NCBI GenBank assembly: GCA_964059195.1
Contig: CAXKWD010000013.1
Location: 24,404,611-24,468,610, forward strand
Reading direction: 5' to 3'
Length of the DNA: 64,000 bases
Origin: Ectobius pallidus
Lineage: Eukaryota > Arthropoda > Insecta > Blattodea > Ectobiidae
Below the pieces are notes generated by a model. The model saw nothing but the letters and a program-made list of their open reading frames with translations, made no database searches and was not told the origin of the DNA. Every line of letters begins with the position of its first letter. The stretch's first letter is position 1. Shown in pieces: positions 44,680-55,182 of the stretch. The position numbers and the translations under genes were made by a program.

Positions 44680-47600
44680 GTTGAACCGTTAGTTTGTATG
44701 TTTTTTGTACTTATAAACTCATAACCGTTTTCATCAGTTCACCTAATAAGACGTTTTTCTGTGATTTTGTCTTAATGCTATGGCACAAAATATCATCGTA
44801 GCGCCCTGTGCTACATATCGAACGACCATGTTAATAACAGATCTGTGGCAAGTATACGACTGCAGTCTGCACAGCTGTGTTGCCCACGGCTCAAAAAAAT
44901 ATTTTCCTTAGATTATACACGGTCTTGCGTCATTAAAGTAATTGTACGAATAAGACGCAAATTATTACCATTACAGTATCCTCTTTCTTTCCTCGAAAAA
45001 TGCTTTCTGTACCTCTTCAATAGTTTGAGGACAGACAATCAACATTTTTCAAAACTAATATAGAGAGGTTGATATTTATCCTTAGAGTTCTTACTGAGAT
45101 GGAGAAGTATATATATGTAGAACTACATGGGTTCATTGATTTAACAGAAGAAGTTAAAAGAAGTAAAAATATTTGCTAATTGCGAATAAGACCAGTGCTT
45201 AATTACACGTGGTACGCGGTACGTTAATGATGAAAGAATAGTTATGCTTCAACTCTATTATAAAGTTGTCATATTTTGACTTAATTCAATATTTTGTGTA
45301 TATAAACACTGATATAAAGTACAATAAAAATAATTATATACTTTACTGTTAAAAGCATGTAAGTATTAGATTATTACTCCACGTGTATATAACTTTTTTT
45401 TACATTAGGCCTACGTATTTTACATATTTTTGCATATTATACTTATAGATATACCGTATTACTCGCCCAAATGTGTATGGAATAAAGGAAAGTACGACTT
45501 ACTGAAGTCTAGAGGCAAAATATAAACCACAGATCTGAGAAAATGTAATTATCCCATACACAATTAAAACAAATCCCACAATTTATGTTACTGAAATCCC
45601 CTACTATAAGATCTACCACGTAAAAGTAAGATTGGTAACGATAAGAAAAGGAAACCTACTCCTCTCGAGTCAGTAGTAGATTGCGTTTTAAGAACTTCTA
45701 AGCTACTTATAAAAAGGGTTCACAGCAATGATAAATTGTATTTCTACTATCTTTGACTGTAAGATTTATGCTCTTATGAGATTAATAATGAGCAATGCGA
45801 AAAGCAATCTTTTAAGATTGTTTTCTACCACAGACTACTAAAAATTGTAAATTAGTATAAAATCCTCATGAAGGTGTAAGATGAAAATTGTTTTACATTA
45901 AAAGAATATGATTTCAGTAAGATGTATGATATATTCGCAATTTCAGTCAGGCATTAGTTAACTGAAGCAAGATAATCCATAGAATATACTATAGGCCTAT
46001 TGAGTTTTCAATGCCATATACACAGTGTTCCCGAATTCTTGAAGTTATGCCTCGTAAATGGGCAGCGAGCACCGGTATTGTTGGTTACATGTTTCAGGGG
46101 TGATACAAATTGCACTGTATTAAGTTACGAGTTATGGCTCTTTAAGGGTACTGAGGTGTGGTCGTCAGAATGGGTTGCGATGATCCCTAAAGGAGTAATG
46201 AAAATAATCCTCGTGTAAGTATTACTGTACGTATGTCGCCCAGGTACGATAGAACAAGCACTTTTATGCCTGACAAAATATTCTTGAAACGTATTTCGTC
46301 TAAGCTAATAAGAGAATCCTTCTCGAAATTGGTACAGAATTGAGTAGAATAACTGCAGACAGGAGCAAGATTCAAACTCGGAACCTCTTTGTTAGATACC
46401 TGCTACCCAACATTTTGTACAAAACACTGCGGATATGTAGGTCAAATCAACTTATTTACGTACATCACCTGTTTTCATTTTCATAACGGAGATTATGGTA
46501 TTATTATCATTATCAGTATCATCATTATAATCACTGCAAATTAGTAGTCTATGTGTGCCTCACTCGAGCACATTACTCGTAAGATCTAAAAGTGAGAATA
46601 CAGACGTACTAGTTTTTGTTCACTTTACATCTTTCTAGAGTGGCCAGACTCTTTCCAAGGTTGTGACAAAGAGAAGGTACCTCTGAACAAAAGCCATCTC
46701 AACATGACCTAAGAAATGCAGCACCAAATGCTCAAAAGTCCCTCATTTTAAGGTGTAGATTTCTTTAGGAACCGGAAACATTGAACTAATGACCTAGGGC
46801 ATGAGGTCCCTCTCGAGAACCTGCCCTTTTACGACACGAAAATCTCTTCTTTGATCTAGAATCAATCCGTTGGTAAGAGCGAGCTAATAACATTAGAGTT
46901 TAATAGATAATTACATTTTTATCTTGTGCGGCATTAATAAAAAAAACCAGAATTTTCGCTGGGGATGTGTTTTCTTGCTCGTGGTTCCAAAAAAAGTAAG
47001 AGAAATTTGTATTACTGCGTAACCATTATAGTTCACACATGAAATGTCACGGAATAAGAGAACTTCGTATTTCAATTTACCATACTTTCGAATACCGTAG
47101 GCCTATTTATTTCAAGTGGGCATTGTATAACTTCAAAGGCTGGGTTATTTTAAACTAGCATTTTTAAAACGGGCGATAAGTTACACAACTTTATACGAAC
47201 GTTTCCGTCTCCCTTTACCGAAGGTTGTGAGTTCTCTTCCCGTTAATTCGATACTAAACAATGTTTTGCTAGATGAACTTCCGAAAAAGAAAATTAAATA
47301 AATGATACATATTTCCTTAACACAAAACATTAAAATGCCATAAGCAACACGAAGGCAGGCCTCTTGATCGGATCAGTATCACTTTCCTCCTTTCATAAAC
47401 TACATACGCGTTCCTTAATAAATTACATTATAGGCTCGTTGCATAATGTACTACACAACGCACATAGCGGTAGTATTAATAAACAAGGGCGAAGTCGTTG
47501 GCACCTGCTAGATATATTAAAATACATATTGTAGTACACTATTGCGCTTTAATTTACGGATAGATAACTGGCACATAATTTAATACATTCGTATCTGGCA

Positions 47601-49395
47601 GACCCTAAATCCACCTGAAAATTAGCAGTAGATTAAAACTATAAGTATCATCAAATTAATGACTGTCAAGTAATGTTAGCATGCTCTGTACTTTCATTTA
47701 ATTGGGTATGCGTTTAATTTTTGAAGTTGTCATGAGAGTCAGACTATAGAATAGTAATGCGAAATAACAAAAAAGGAAACAAAAGGCTGAAAGAACTCTT
47801 CCACTAATTTGCAAGTATTTATGAGCAGACAATGTCACTAAATATTATTTTATATCAATACGAAAAACCGAGTTAATAGCATTATCGTAATGCTTGGCCA
47901 GTAACTAAGATTTCGCTCTCAATTTATTAGAAGGAGCTTAGGAATTGTTGTTGGTAGCCTACGTATTTTTTCTTCATCGGACTAAAGCTATTTTTTGTAT
48001 TATAGGTTATTTTGCAGTGAAGTTTTGTAAGAATTTGTGCTTCTGTTCTACTGAGAAGAATGGCAGAAACAAATTATTCAACCTGAGAATTTCTCAGAAG
48101 GCTTGCAAATGAAGCGGAAATGGAAATAAAAGAAATGGATTGTTATACTATAAAGGCAGCATTTACAGATGAAATTAAAAAGAAAGTGGTTTGGAAAGAA
48201 CGCTAAGGAAAAGCACTGGAGAGATGCTTTCTGTGTTAAGGAAAAAATCTCCACACCTCCGATGTATAAATTCATTCAATCAAACTTATACAGACCAGAG
48301 AGAAATGCAGAGGACGAATATTAGGGCATCACAGAGAAGTCAAATGCTTAACTACGCCAAATCAAACAGATTTTCTTCCACATAGTCGATTCTTTCTGTA
48401 AAAAAGAGCACGGAACTAGTAAAAAGGACACCCGCACAATACGGTTGGAAATACGGTTAGTAAAACATTGCTGAATACCATCGGCATAACGTACAGCCGG
48501 GTTGACTCTTGAAACTTGTTTGTCAGAAAGTAACATTCACGAAGTTAACTCAGTTCTGTGATGTTTCTTCATTGAAAGTCGACTCATCTACATCTATTTA
48601 ACTTTATGGGGTGTGTCTGGGTACGTAGAGGTTCAAAACAATTCGTAGTCTTCCATGTGGTCCTCGAATCATTCTGAATCTTAAATTCGGCCCTTGAGTA
48701 GCAAAAGTTTGAATACCATGTTTAAAAGCAGTCGTAAACCTATCATTGGGTCTAAGTAAGAATGAATTCAGAAAGACTGGTTCAATCAGGAAGCGCCAAT
48801 AAACCAAACGGAGCCCAGGTCCTCCACGAGAAAGACGGTGTGATTAGGCAAGAACAGGCAAGAACAGGCAATTGGCCTAAGGAAAGAAGATAACTTTTCA
48901 ACATGTATTTCTGACACAAATTTGAAATTGACAATGACGTAAAATACAATATTTCCACTCGCTCTGCTGGAGAAAGCACCAGTAACATTCTACACGTAAT
49001 ACTAAACATATTCCGACAGCCTTCCAGATTGAAAGGAGACACGTTTGTTCCAAGAAATGCTTTTCGCAATGCCGACATATTTCCTGAGGAGCCTGTGCAA
49101 AAAACGAGGAACTTTTGCACTTAACTGAAGCTCACAGAGGCAAGGTCAGAGGAGACATTCTCATGGGAATTGTGCTACATATGCTCCAGCTTTACACATG
49201 TCAAAAATTTACATGATGTACTGAAGAAGAAATCGAGCCAACATTTATAAGATCTGAAACAGCTGATACGATAGGAAATTCGCACGTGTTCACAAATTAT
49301 AATTTGCCCCACAACAGTCACCTAGCTTGTCCTAAAAATATCCCTCACTGGAAGGCTCATTTTAAAAGAACTGAACGACAATATCTTGAGAGAAG
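44680..49395. other. Long non-coding stretch
   Basis: No gene that I can support. It includes a tRNA-like piece on the minus strand at about 46355-46420 (A-box-like GGGTAGCAGGTATC, degraded B box GAGTTTGAATC) and a fragment of module A at 47405-47460 on the minus strand. Frames on the minus strand at 48604-49120 are open but unrecognised. Confidence 0.5.
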
Positions 49396-49455
49396 TGCTT
49401 GGTCAGATAGCCAAGTGGTTATAGTGTGAAGTTCGATTCTCAATTTCTAGGGCAC
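49396..49455 (+). repeat. tRNA-like SINE head fragment
   Basis: TTGGTCAGATAGCCAAGTGGTTATAG followed closely by GTTCGATTCTC resembles A and B boxes, but the spacing is only about 15 bp, so the middle of the tRNA-like part is deleted. No SINE body was recognised after it. Confidence 0.4.
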
Positions 49456-49763
49456 TAGGTCTATTGAACATAGGTTAATGAAATGTTAATGCAAAATAAT
49501 TATCAGTCATACGGAATTAGTCCATAAGTAATATTTTTAAGAACTAGTTCTTATTTACCATTGCCCTCGAAATATATTAATATGTTAAGAACAGACATTA
49601 ACTTCATACGAGGCACGTCCATAAAGCAAGTTCCCCTGGGTCCGTTTAAAAAAAAATCAAGTAAATAGTTATTGCAACAGACACAGCCAGTGTTCAGCTA
49701 TTTTCCAACAAATTCGCCACCGGAATCGAAACATGTCATGCAGTGGGACCGACTTTTGAATAT

Positions 49764-49881
49764 GTCAACGACCATACCACGTTGAACACACCGGTTCTCG
49801 TCCGATCACCGAAGTTAAGCAACGTTGGGCATGGTTAGTACTTGGATGGATGACCGCCTGGGAATACCGCGTGTTGTTGGC
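49764..49881 (+). rRNA. 5S rRNA-like sequence (SINE head, probably not a functional gene)
   Basis: The match to insect 5S rRNA runs the full length, about 118 nt: CAACGACCATACCACG, TTCTCGTCCGATCACCGAAG, TTAAGCAACGTTGGGC (internal A box), GGTTAGTACTTGGATGG and ACCGCCTGGGAATACCGCGT, ending TGTTGTTGGC. The C box differs from the common GGGTGACC by one base (GGATGACC). The internal promoter therefore looks nearly intact. No T run follows directly, and the tRNA-like unit and retroposition marks make a SINE the better reading than a true 5S gene. Confidence 0.75.
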
Positions 49882-50058
49882 ATAAAAAAAGCCGGTCTCC
49901 TTAGCCGCGGTAACTAAGGCGTGCTGCCTTGGAGCCGTGGGTAAGGAGGCTGTGGGTTCCAGTCCCGCCTCGGGCATGAGTGTTTGTGTGTCATAAAGAA
50001 AAAACACGAAAACAAGGAAAGAACAGAAAAACAAGGGAAAAATAATAAAAAATGAAGT
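49766..50058 (+). mobile_element. SINE with a 5S rRNA head joined to a tRNA-like unit (family E)
   Basis: Positions 49766-49881 are a near-complete 5S rRNA; seven A residues later, 49891-49977 form a tRNA-like unit with GCCGGTCTCCTTAGCCG, a B-box-like TGGGTTCCAGTCCC and a GGGCATGAG end; an A-rich tail follows (ACACGAAAACAAGG). TATGT flanks it (49761-49765, 50059-50063), a plausible short target duplication. Comparing with the fold-back mariner at 38731 shows clean host sequence on both sides, so the 5S and tRNA parts came in together. A related tRNA part without 5S lies at 60771-60890. 5S-derived SINEs (SINE3 type) are known in animals; this exact combination I do not recognise. Confidence 0.85.
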
Positions 50059-50571
50059 TATGTAAGAAGTCTGTCGCCTGAGATTTGAACCACTGTGTGA
50101 CAACCACCTTCGCCTCTCTGTCATTCTTCGTCATTTCGTGAGGTGTAGGGAAAGGTGGAAATCACTGGGAGCACGGTCCGGGCTTTAGGGTGGATCTTTA
50201 AACACCTCCCAGCCGAACTTCTGCAGGAGACTTGCTAGGAGGTGTTTAAACATCCACCCTATAGCCCGGACCTCGATTCCATTGCTTTCCATCTTTTCCT
50301 ACACCTCAAGAAATGACAGGGAATGGCAGAGAATGACAGAGAGAAGGAGACGTTTGTCACACAGTGGTTCAAATCTCTGGCGGCGGACTTGTTCGACATA
50401 GTTATTCTAAAGTTGGTTCTACGGTATTTAAAACTGTTTCAATTCCGGTGGCGAATATGTTGGAAAATAGCTGAACGCTTGCGGTATCTGTTGGAATATA
50501 TATGTCCATTAAATTGTGTTTTGTTTCCGTTAATGGCCTGTGGGAAACTTACTTTTTGGACGCGCCTCGTA

Positions 50572-51239
50572 TATTATTTCTTTCCACGCATATTATCAGT
50601 TGTCACTGAGTGAAGCTAAACGTGTGATTTCAGGAAGGTGGCTCAGCGAATTCGTGATATTTTCTTCACATGAACCAACGAAACAACCAAAATAATTATC
50701 TCAGTAATAAAATGTTATTTCTTCTATACCCCTGAATATATAACGTATAACGGAATACCATTAAGTAGAAAAATAACTTAATGTCATTATTACTGTTGAT
50801 TTTCACTTACAAATTACGAAGTAGTACTATGTACTTACACTATAGACGTACATAAAAGCCCACAATTCAAACTAAATTGCACACGTAAATATGTATTCAT
50901 GAAACCACAGAATATTAAGACTTATTTCTGTCGAATTTTACATGACAGTATATTAGGAAAAAAATTCTCTGGAACTGGGATTCGATCCCATGACCTTCGA
51001 CTATCATAGTCTCATGTAATGTTCAACAGAAAGAACATCCTGTGGTTTCATGAATATCTATCTACATCATAAACATTAATGTACAAAAACAGTGGAATCC
51101 CGGTCACAAAAATCACTAAATTAGTGTCAATCCTTACCCAAGTCCTATATACGGCGTAAATACCTTCCAGTGAAGTCGACCAATAAGGGTAATAATCAAT
51201 CATATAAGCAGGATTGCATCTGGCACTGTGAAACGAAAC
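50572..51239. other. Stretch with an inverted repeat and a tRNA-like segment
   Basis: TATTCATGAAACCACAG at 50892-50908 and its exact reverse complement at 51042-51058 form a 17-bp inverted repeat. Between them the minus strand carries a tRNA-like segment with a B box GGGATCGAATCCC at about 50980-50992. The rest is AT-rich. Confidence 0.6.
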
Positions 51240-51312
51240 CTGGCTATCGCAGATGGGAGAGTATCGGCAGGGAAAACAGAAGGTCATGGGTTCGAGTACC
51301 AGTGTCACACGA
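51240..51312 (+). repeat. tRNA-like segment, plus strand
   Basis: GAAGGTCATGGGTTCGAGTACC carries a B-box-like GGGTTCGAGTACC and shares GAAGGTCATGGG with the minus-strand tRNA-like segment near 50985. An upstream GGCTATCGCAGATGGGAG is a weak A-box region. It abuts the LTR at 51330. Confidence 0.45.
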
Positions 51313-51329
51313 AATTTATCTTATAATAT

Positions 51330-52264
51330 TGTAACAAGGGCTCGTCGGGGTTCAAAATGAGAACACCGAGTTTATAATTGAAGGATGGAGGTTTCTTTAT
51401 TTCCTACAACAATTGACAATACAGCCAGAAAACTCCAGACTATTTGCCAGTTCACTGTGCTCAGTCCTAATTACAGCACTGTTCCAGTCCAATCCAGATC
51501 ATCCCACGTCGCGTCGGTCAACTCCACAGTCCTCGCTGCCGCTGTGCGATCCACCCGTCGCGCCGAGTTCCCCGGGACGGCACTACCTCAGCCCAGATCA
51601 GCTCACCAGCTCTTCCGTTCACCCTTCCCTCCGGTCACTAGTTCCCCGTTGACTAGCTATTCCGCTCTCGGGTCCCTCCGGTCACTGGCTCCTCAGCTTC
51701 CCAAGACACACTCAGGCCGCGCTGATCAGTCCTCTCCGTCCAGCTCACCCTCTGACGCTGACGCTCGCCGCTACTCACGGACTGCCTCTCTGACTGTTCC
51801 CTCGTTGACCCTCTGACTCTTCACGGGCTGTCTCTCCTCTGATGTGCGGACTCTTCACACTGAACTCTCTTCATTCACTGACTGTCTCTCTCAACTCCGA
51901 TTCACTGACTGACTCATCACTCCTCGTTGCCGTCTCTGACTGACTTGCCGCTCGCTCGCTGCCCTATATATAGGGCCGACGAATATTCCAGACCCGGTCT
52001 CTCGAAAGCTCTCCGCCCGCGCATTGTCTAGAATGTCCGCGCGGGGCGAAGTCACAGCCCTAGCGCGTGGCTCCACCTCTGGCCCCTCCCACGGGCGCGC
52101 ACCGTCACTCACCGCGCCGCCGTGCCAGGGAGTAGGCCGCACCCGTCGGCGCGCGGCTCCAATCAGCAATAAGAGGGCCGTCCCTTTCTGGATTTATCTA
52201 ACTCTAGTTCGTTCGGCCCGAGTCCTTCTTCTATCAGCTTCTAGGCTTTTCTGGCTTTGTCACA
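51330..52264 (-). mobile_element. Solo LTR, copy 2 (935 bp), Ty3/Gypsy-like
   Basis: Reverse complement of the 18466-19428 family: on the minus strand it starts TGTGACAAAGCC and ends CCCTTGTTACA. ATAT lies outside both ends (51326-51329, 52265-52268), the same 4-bp target as copy 1. A minus-strand TATA box (51965-51972) and AATAAA (51396-51401) are conserved, with differences from copy 1 spread along the length, so the two are separate insertions and not the two ends of one element. CpG-rich and open in several frames, which explains the 143-codon frame at 51385-51816. Confidence 0.92.
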
Positions 52265-52268
52265 ATAT

Positions 52269-52914
52269 TATCAAAACTGCACATAAAATTGAATCTATGT
52301 GAAGTAAAAGGAATACATCACATGTTGCATAATATTAAGAACAAACTATTAACAGAAGAATTGGTACACTAATAAACGAAATGTTTTAATGGTGGTTTTT
52401 AACACATGCTTAAATTAATATCGTCGTCCTGCTGCCATTTACATCATTTTCATGGTAGCCTCACACTGAGTGACCAAAATCTCAAGAACTTTCACATAGA
52501 CCACATAATGGTTTTGCTGTTTTTTTAATATAATTCATTTTATTACTACAAAACATTCTGTTAAATTTATCTATACCAATTCTCTGTTAACATTTTTATT
52601 TCATGTTTCCTTTGTGTTAAGAAAGTAGTGTTCAGATAAAGATTCGATTAGATGTAAAAGGAAATAATTCCATGTTGCACAATTTTGAAATTTATGAAAT
52701 CTTGTATGATAAATTATTTTTAAAAAGGCAACTTGAGTAGCAATTATGCAGATGAAAAGTATAGCTATGGGATAAGTGCAGATAATATTTCAACATGTCT
52801 CGAATAGTGATGAAGTTCCCAATCGAAATAGTATTTTTAAACAATGCACACTTAAATTGTTTCAATCTCCAAATAATTACGTATCCTATTCACAAGCAGC
52901 AATGCAGATAAGTG
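52269..52914. other. Non-coding stretch
   Basis: AT-rich; nothing recognised. Confidence 0.5.
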
Positions 52915-53065
52915 ACATATATTGATACCATGACGTATCCACTAACGAGTTGACATTTATGAGATAAAATTGCGTCCTTGCAAGCATCTTATGAGATAAA
53001 CGGCTGTTATTGGTCGATATCCGACGCATTATTTAACGTTATTGGTCAGTATGAAGTACGCGTCG
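52915..53065 (+). repeat. Dispersed repeat D, copy 2
   Basis: Same family and orientation as 23220-23385: TAACGAGTTGACATTTATG, AGATAAAATTGCGTCCTTGC, AGATAAACGG and AACGTTATTGGTCAGTATG in register. Confidence 0.55.
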
Positions 53066-53301
53066 TAAGAGTGGAATCAACTCAATGTGGCATAATATAT
53101 TAAACACATTGGAAATGAAGTAACAACTAAAACATAAAAGACTCAGAAATTCAATAGATCTATTTACATAGTTGAGTTAATTCTGTTTAGCACAAGGTTT
53201 TATCTTTTGCAATTCCTCTTATACTGTACGTAACGTAAAGCCCTTCCTCATCAGAGTACTCAATCTCACAGTTGTAGAATCAGTGTCCTACGTCGTAAGA
53301 C

Positions 53302-53307
53302 TTTATT
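53302..53307 (-). terminator. Possible polyadenylation signal for the 53484-53632 exon
   Basis: AATAAA on the minus strand, about 177 nt after the stop codon. It fits a short 3' untranslated region, though AATAAA is common by chance in such AT-rich DNA. Confidence 0.35.
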
Positions 53308-53483
53308 ATTAAAGCTATGGAATTTGATATAATAGGTAATTACCTAATTATAAACTGGGCTGGATTGGATTTCCCTTATTTTGTCATCCGAAACCTAAAG
53401 CCAGTAGAAATTCCAGTCTGATATGAACTATGTTCATAATGTTTAAGATATTCCATATTAGTCTTCTGCTACACAAGAACATC

Positions 53484-53632
53484 TCATATGTTCTCAAGTT
53501 TCTGCCTAAGGCGACTGAAGATCGCGACTACAGAGACACTCAGCACACTGAGGAAAGCTGAGATTGAATTTCTGTCGTTCCTACCTTTTGCTTCAAGCTG
53601 AGAAGGGCTAACGCTCCATGTTGTGACAGCAT
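53484..53632 (-). CDS. Probable terminal coding exon, hydrophobic C-terminus (GPI-signal or membrane anchor)
   Basis: Read on the minus strand, a pyrimidine-rich tract TGTCTTCTTTCGTCATTTCAG ends at 53633, giving a strong 3' splice site. The exon then runs open for 49 codons to TGA at 53486-53484, entering in phase with one base of the first codon supplied by the previous exon. It reads AVTTWSVSPSQLEAKGRND, then RNSISAF, a hydrophobic run AFLSVLSVSVVAIF and a short polar tail SRLRQKLENI. Such a polar stretch followed by a small hydrophobic segment at the very C-terminus is typical of GPI-anchor signals or single-pass anchors. AATAAA on the minus strand (53307-53302) lies about 180 nt downstream. 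The upstream exons must lie to the right or beyond the window; I found none. The family is not identified; a cell-surface Ig-type protein is a guess. Confidence 0.55.
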
Positions 53633-53639
53633 CTGAAAT

Positions 53640-54215
53640 GACGAAAGAAGACACGTATTAATATTAACAGTACTTTAAACATCCTAATTATTGCCTATCA
53701 GATAGCGCAGATAAACGAAGTTTACCAAAACTAAATTATTTAGGCAGCCTAATAATTTTCAAACCCTTGTATTTTACTGTATCAGGTTACGTAGTCATGG
53801 TTCTGCGACCACTGCATTGGAATTCAAGTATTTTAGCTTTTTATCATGCGGTCTGAAAATCCCCTAGGGATGAAATATGTTATACCACATTTTAATGTTA
53901 TAGGCATTTTTCTCTTTAGCCTTCTGCATTTACTACAGTATACGAGGGATGGGGCATAAGTCATGGCAACTATTTCTTTCTTTTTAAAATGTGGGACTAT
54001 TTTAAATTTTTGAAATATACAAATGAATGGGCAGGGTATAGAATTATATAATGCAAGTTATAAGTACTAGATGTAAGACAGTGAAGAAAACAGACACTCA
54101 TAAAAATCCATACGAGACTGCATCGTGCCACTCATTGCGATAGTAGGAAGCATGAAAACACCCATACCCACTCCATGTACGGATGGGTATTATCCCCAAA
54201 AAAAGTGTTGGTTCC
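53640..54215. other. Non-coding, presumed intron of the minus-strand gene
   Basis: Nothing recognised. Its role as intron follows only if the exon at 53484-53632 is real. Confidence 0.4.
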
Positions 54216-54225
54216 GGATTAAGAA

Positions 54226-54640
54226 TTTTACATTAATGTAAAATTGGAATTTTCTCGAAATATGTAATAAACATATTTTTCTTTTCTTTTTGTGTTCAGG
54301 AAGGTCGAATTATATGGAAAACGTGTATTTAATGTCCAACCAAATTTGTTATTGCATTACACTTTATATTACTTATTTGGTTACTACTATTACGCATAAA
54401 CCTGTTTTACATTAATGTAAAATTGGAATTTTCTCGAATCCGGAACGAACATTTTTTTATTATCATATTCGTTTTCAGGAGGGTCGAATTGCCATATAAT
54501 TTCTATTTCTTATGTGGTTACTACTATTACGCAGAAAATTGTTTTACATTACGGAATTTTCTCGAAATAAGGAGGGAACAACATATTCTACAGTCATAAT
54601 CGGGTTCAGGAGGTTTACTATTATGGAAAACATGCATCAT
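54226..54640 (+). repeat. Three-unit tandem repeat (137-179 bp)
   Basis: Units begin with TTTTACATTAATGTAAAATT at 54226 and 54405 and with a shortened TTTTACATTACGGAATTTTC at 54542. Each continues with GAATTTTCTCGAA, a TTCAGGA(A/G)GGT block and, in the first two, GGTTACTACTATTACGCA. The opening 14 bases are a palindrome (TTACATTAATGTAA). Spacing shortens along the array. Confidence 0.8.
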
Positions 54641-54667
54641 ATATACTGTTTGTCATATTTATACGGC

Positions 54668-54850
54668 CTCCAACGTGGGTAGTTGGTAGCGTGACTACCA
54701 GTCCAGCCACCTCATCCCCATCCCGCGAAAGGACCTGGCCACCCTACGCAGTATCATCCGCTCGGTCGGGTCGTGGGCCTTCCACCCACGGCTCTGTCCC
54801 AGGGCAGGACCAGCCTCCGGGTCGAACACTTTATCATCATTATCTTCATT
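54668..54850 (+). repeat. GC-rich SINE-like fragment
   Basis: CGTGGGTAGTTGGTAGCGTG looks like the A-box part of a tRNA head, and GGGTCGAACAC about 130 bp later like a stray B box; an (ATC)-type tail follows. The spacing is too long for a tRNA, so this is either a rearranged SINE or another GC-rich element. Confidence 0.4.
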
Positions 54851-54915
54851 TATACGTATTATTTAGTTATTACTATTGTAATTACAAAATTTATGAAAAC
54901 CATTATCCATATGTA

Positions 54916-55180
54916 CAGGTAGGGGAAAAAAGCGGACCGACTAAAATATCTAAGTTGCCGACATGAGCCACTGCGCATGGGTAGCGGCATTCACAGGATA
55001 GCAGGGAATGTATTGAAATTTGTTTTACAGCCGATAAATTGCTTGAATTGAGAAATAATTTCACGTAATTTGCATTGCTTGTGAAAACAAACATTTCCGT
55101 TACATCTCTTACATTTATTTACGTATCACAAGGCTCTGAAATCAGCTACAAGAGTAGGTCCGATTTTTTCCCCCTACCTG
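54916..55180 (+). mobile_element. TA-flanked MITE 'CAGGTAGGGG', copy 1 (265 bp)
   Basis: Inverted ends CAGGTAGGGGAAAAAAGC and, on the other strand, CAGGTAGGGGGAAAAAAT enclose a body with CATGAGCCACTGCGCATG and TTCACAGGATAGCAGGGAATG. TA precedes the left end; the right flank is CA, a likely mutation. Two other copies lie at 57016 and 60190, both with TA on each side, which fixes the Tc1/mariner-type boundary. Confidence 0.9.
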
Positions 55181-55182
55181 CA

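Larger units (their letters stand above)
49609..50569. mobile_element. Fold-back mariner derivative, copy 2 (961 bp including a nested SINE)
   Basis: Ends CGAGGCACGTCCATAAAG and, on the other strand, CGAGGCGCGTCCAAAAAG lie inside TA on both sides (49607-49608, 50570-50571). The left arm, read on the minus strand, gives FGWEVFKDPP and SPDRAPSDFHL; the right arm on the plus strand gives PPYSPDL and FHLFLHLKK, then VTQWFKSLAAD. As in copy 1, two inverted copies of the transposase C-terminus face each other and the rest of the enzyme is missing. A 293-bp SINE interrupts the left arm at 49766-50058. Confidence 0.92.

Noticed and set aside
48604..49120. Minus-strand frames of 67 and 112 codons as a gene
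   Set aside because: No family resemblance; the plus strand shows weak transposase-like wording (FVPRNAFRNADIFPEEP) but too little to name an element.
49764..49881. Functional 5S rRNA gene on its own
   Set aside because: It is joined to a tRNA-like unit and A-rich tail inside a mariner arm with short flanking repeats, and no terminator T run follows. Kept as a SINE head, though transcription cannot be excluded.
51385..51816. 143-codon plus-strand open frame, the longest in the window
   Set aside because: It lies wholly inside the GC-rich solo LTR, antisense to it, and the related LTR at 18466 has matching frames. Composition explains it.
18466..52264. The two LTRs as the ends of one giant element
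   Set aside because: They are in opposite orientations, each has its own ATAT duplication, and they differ from each other along their length.
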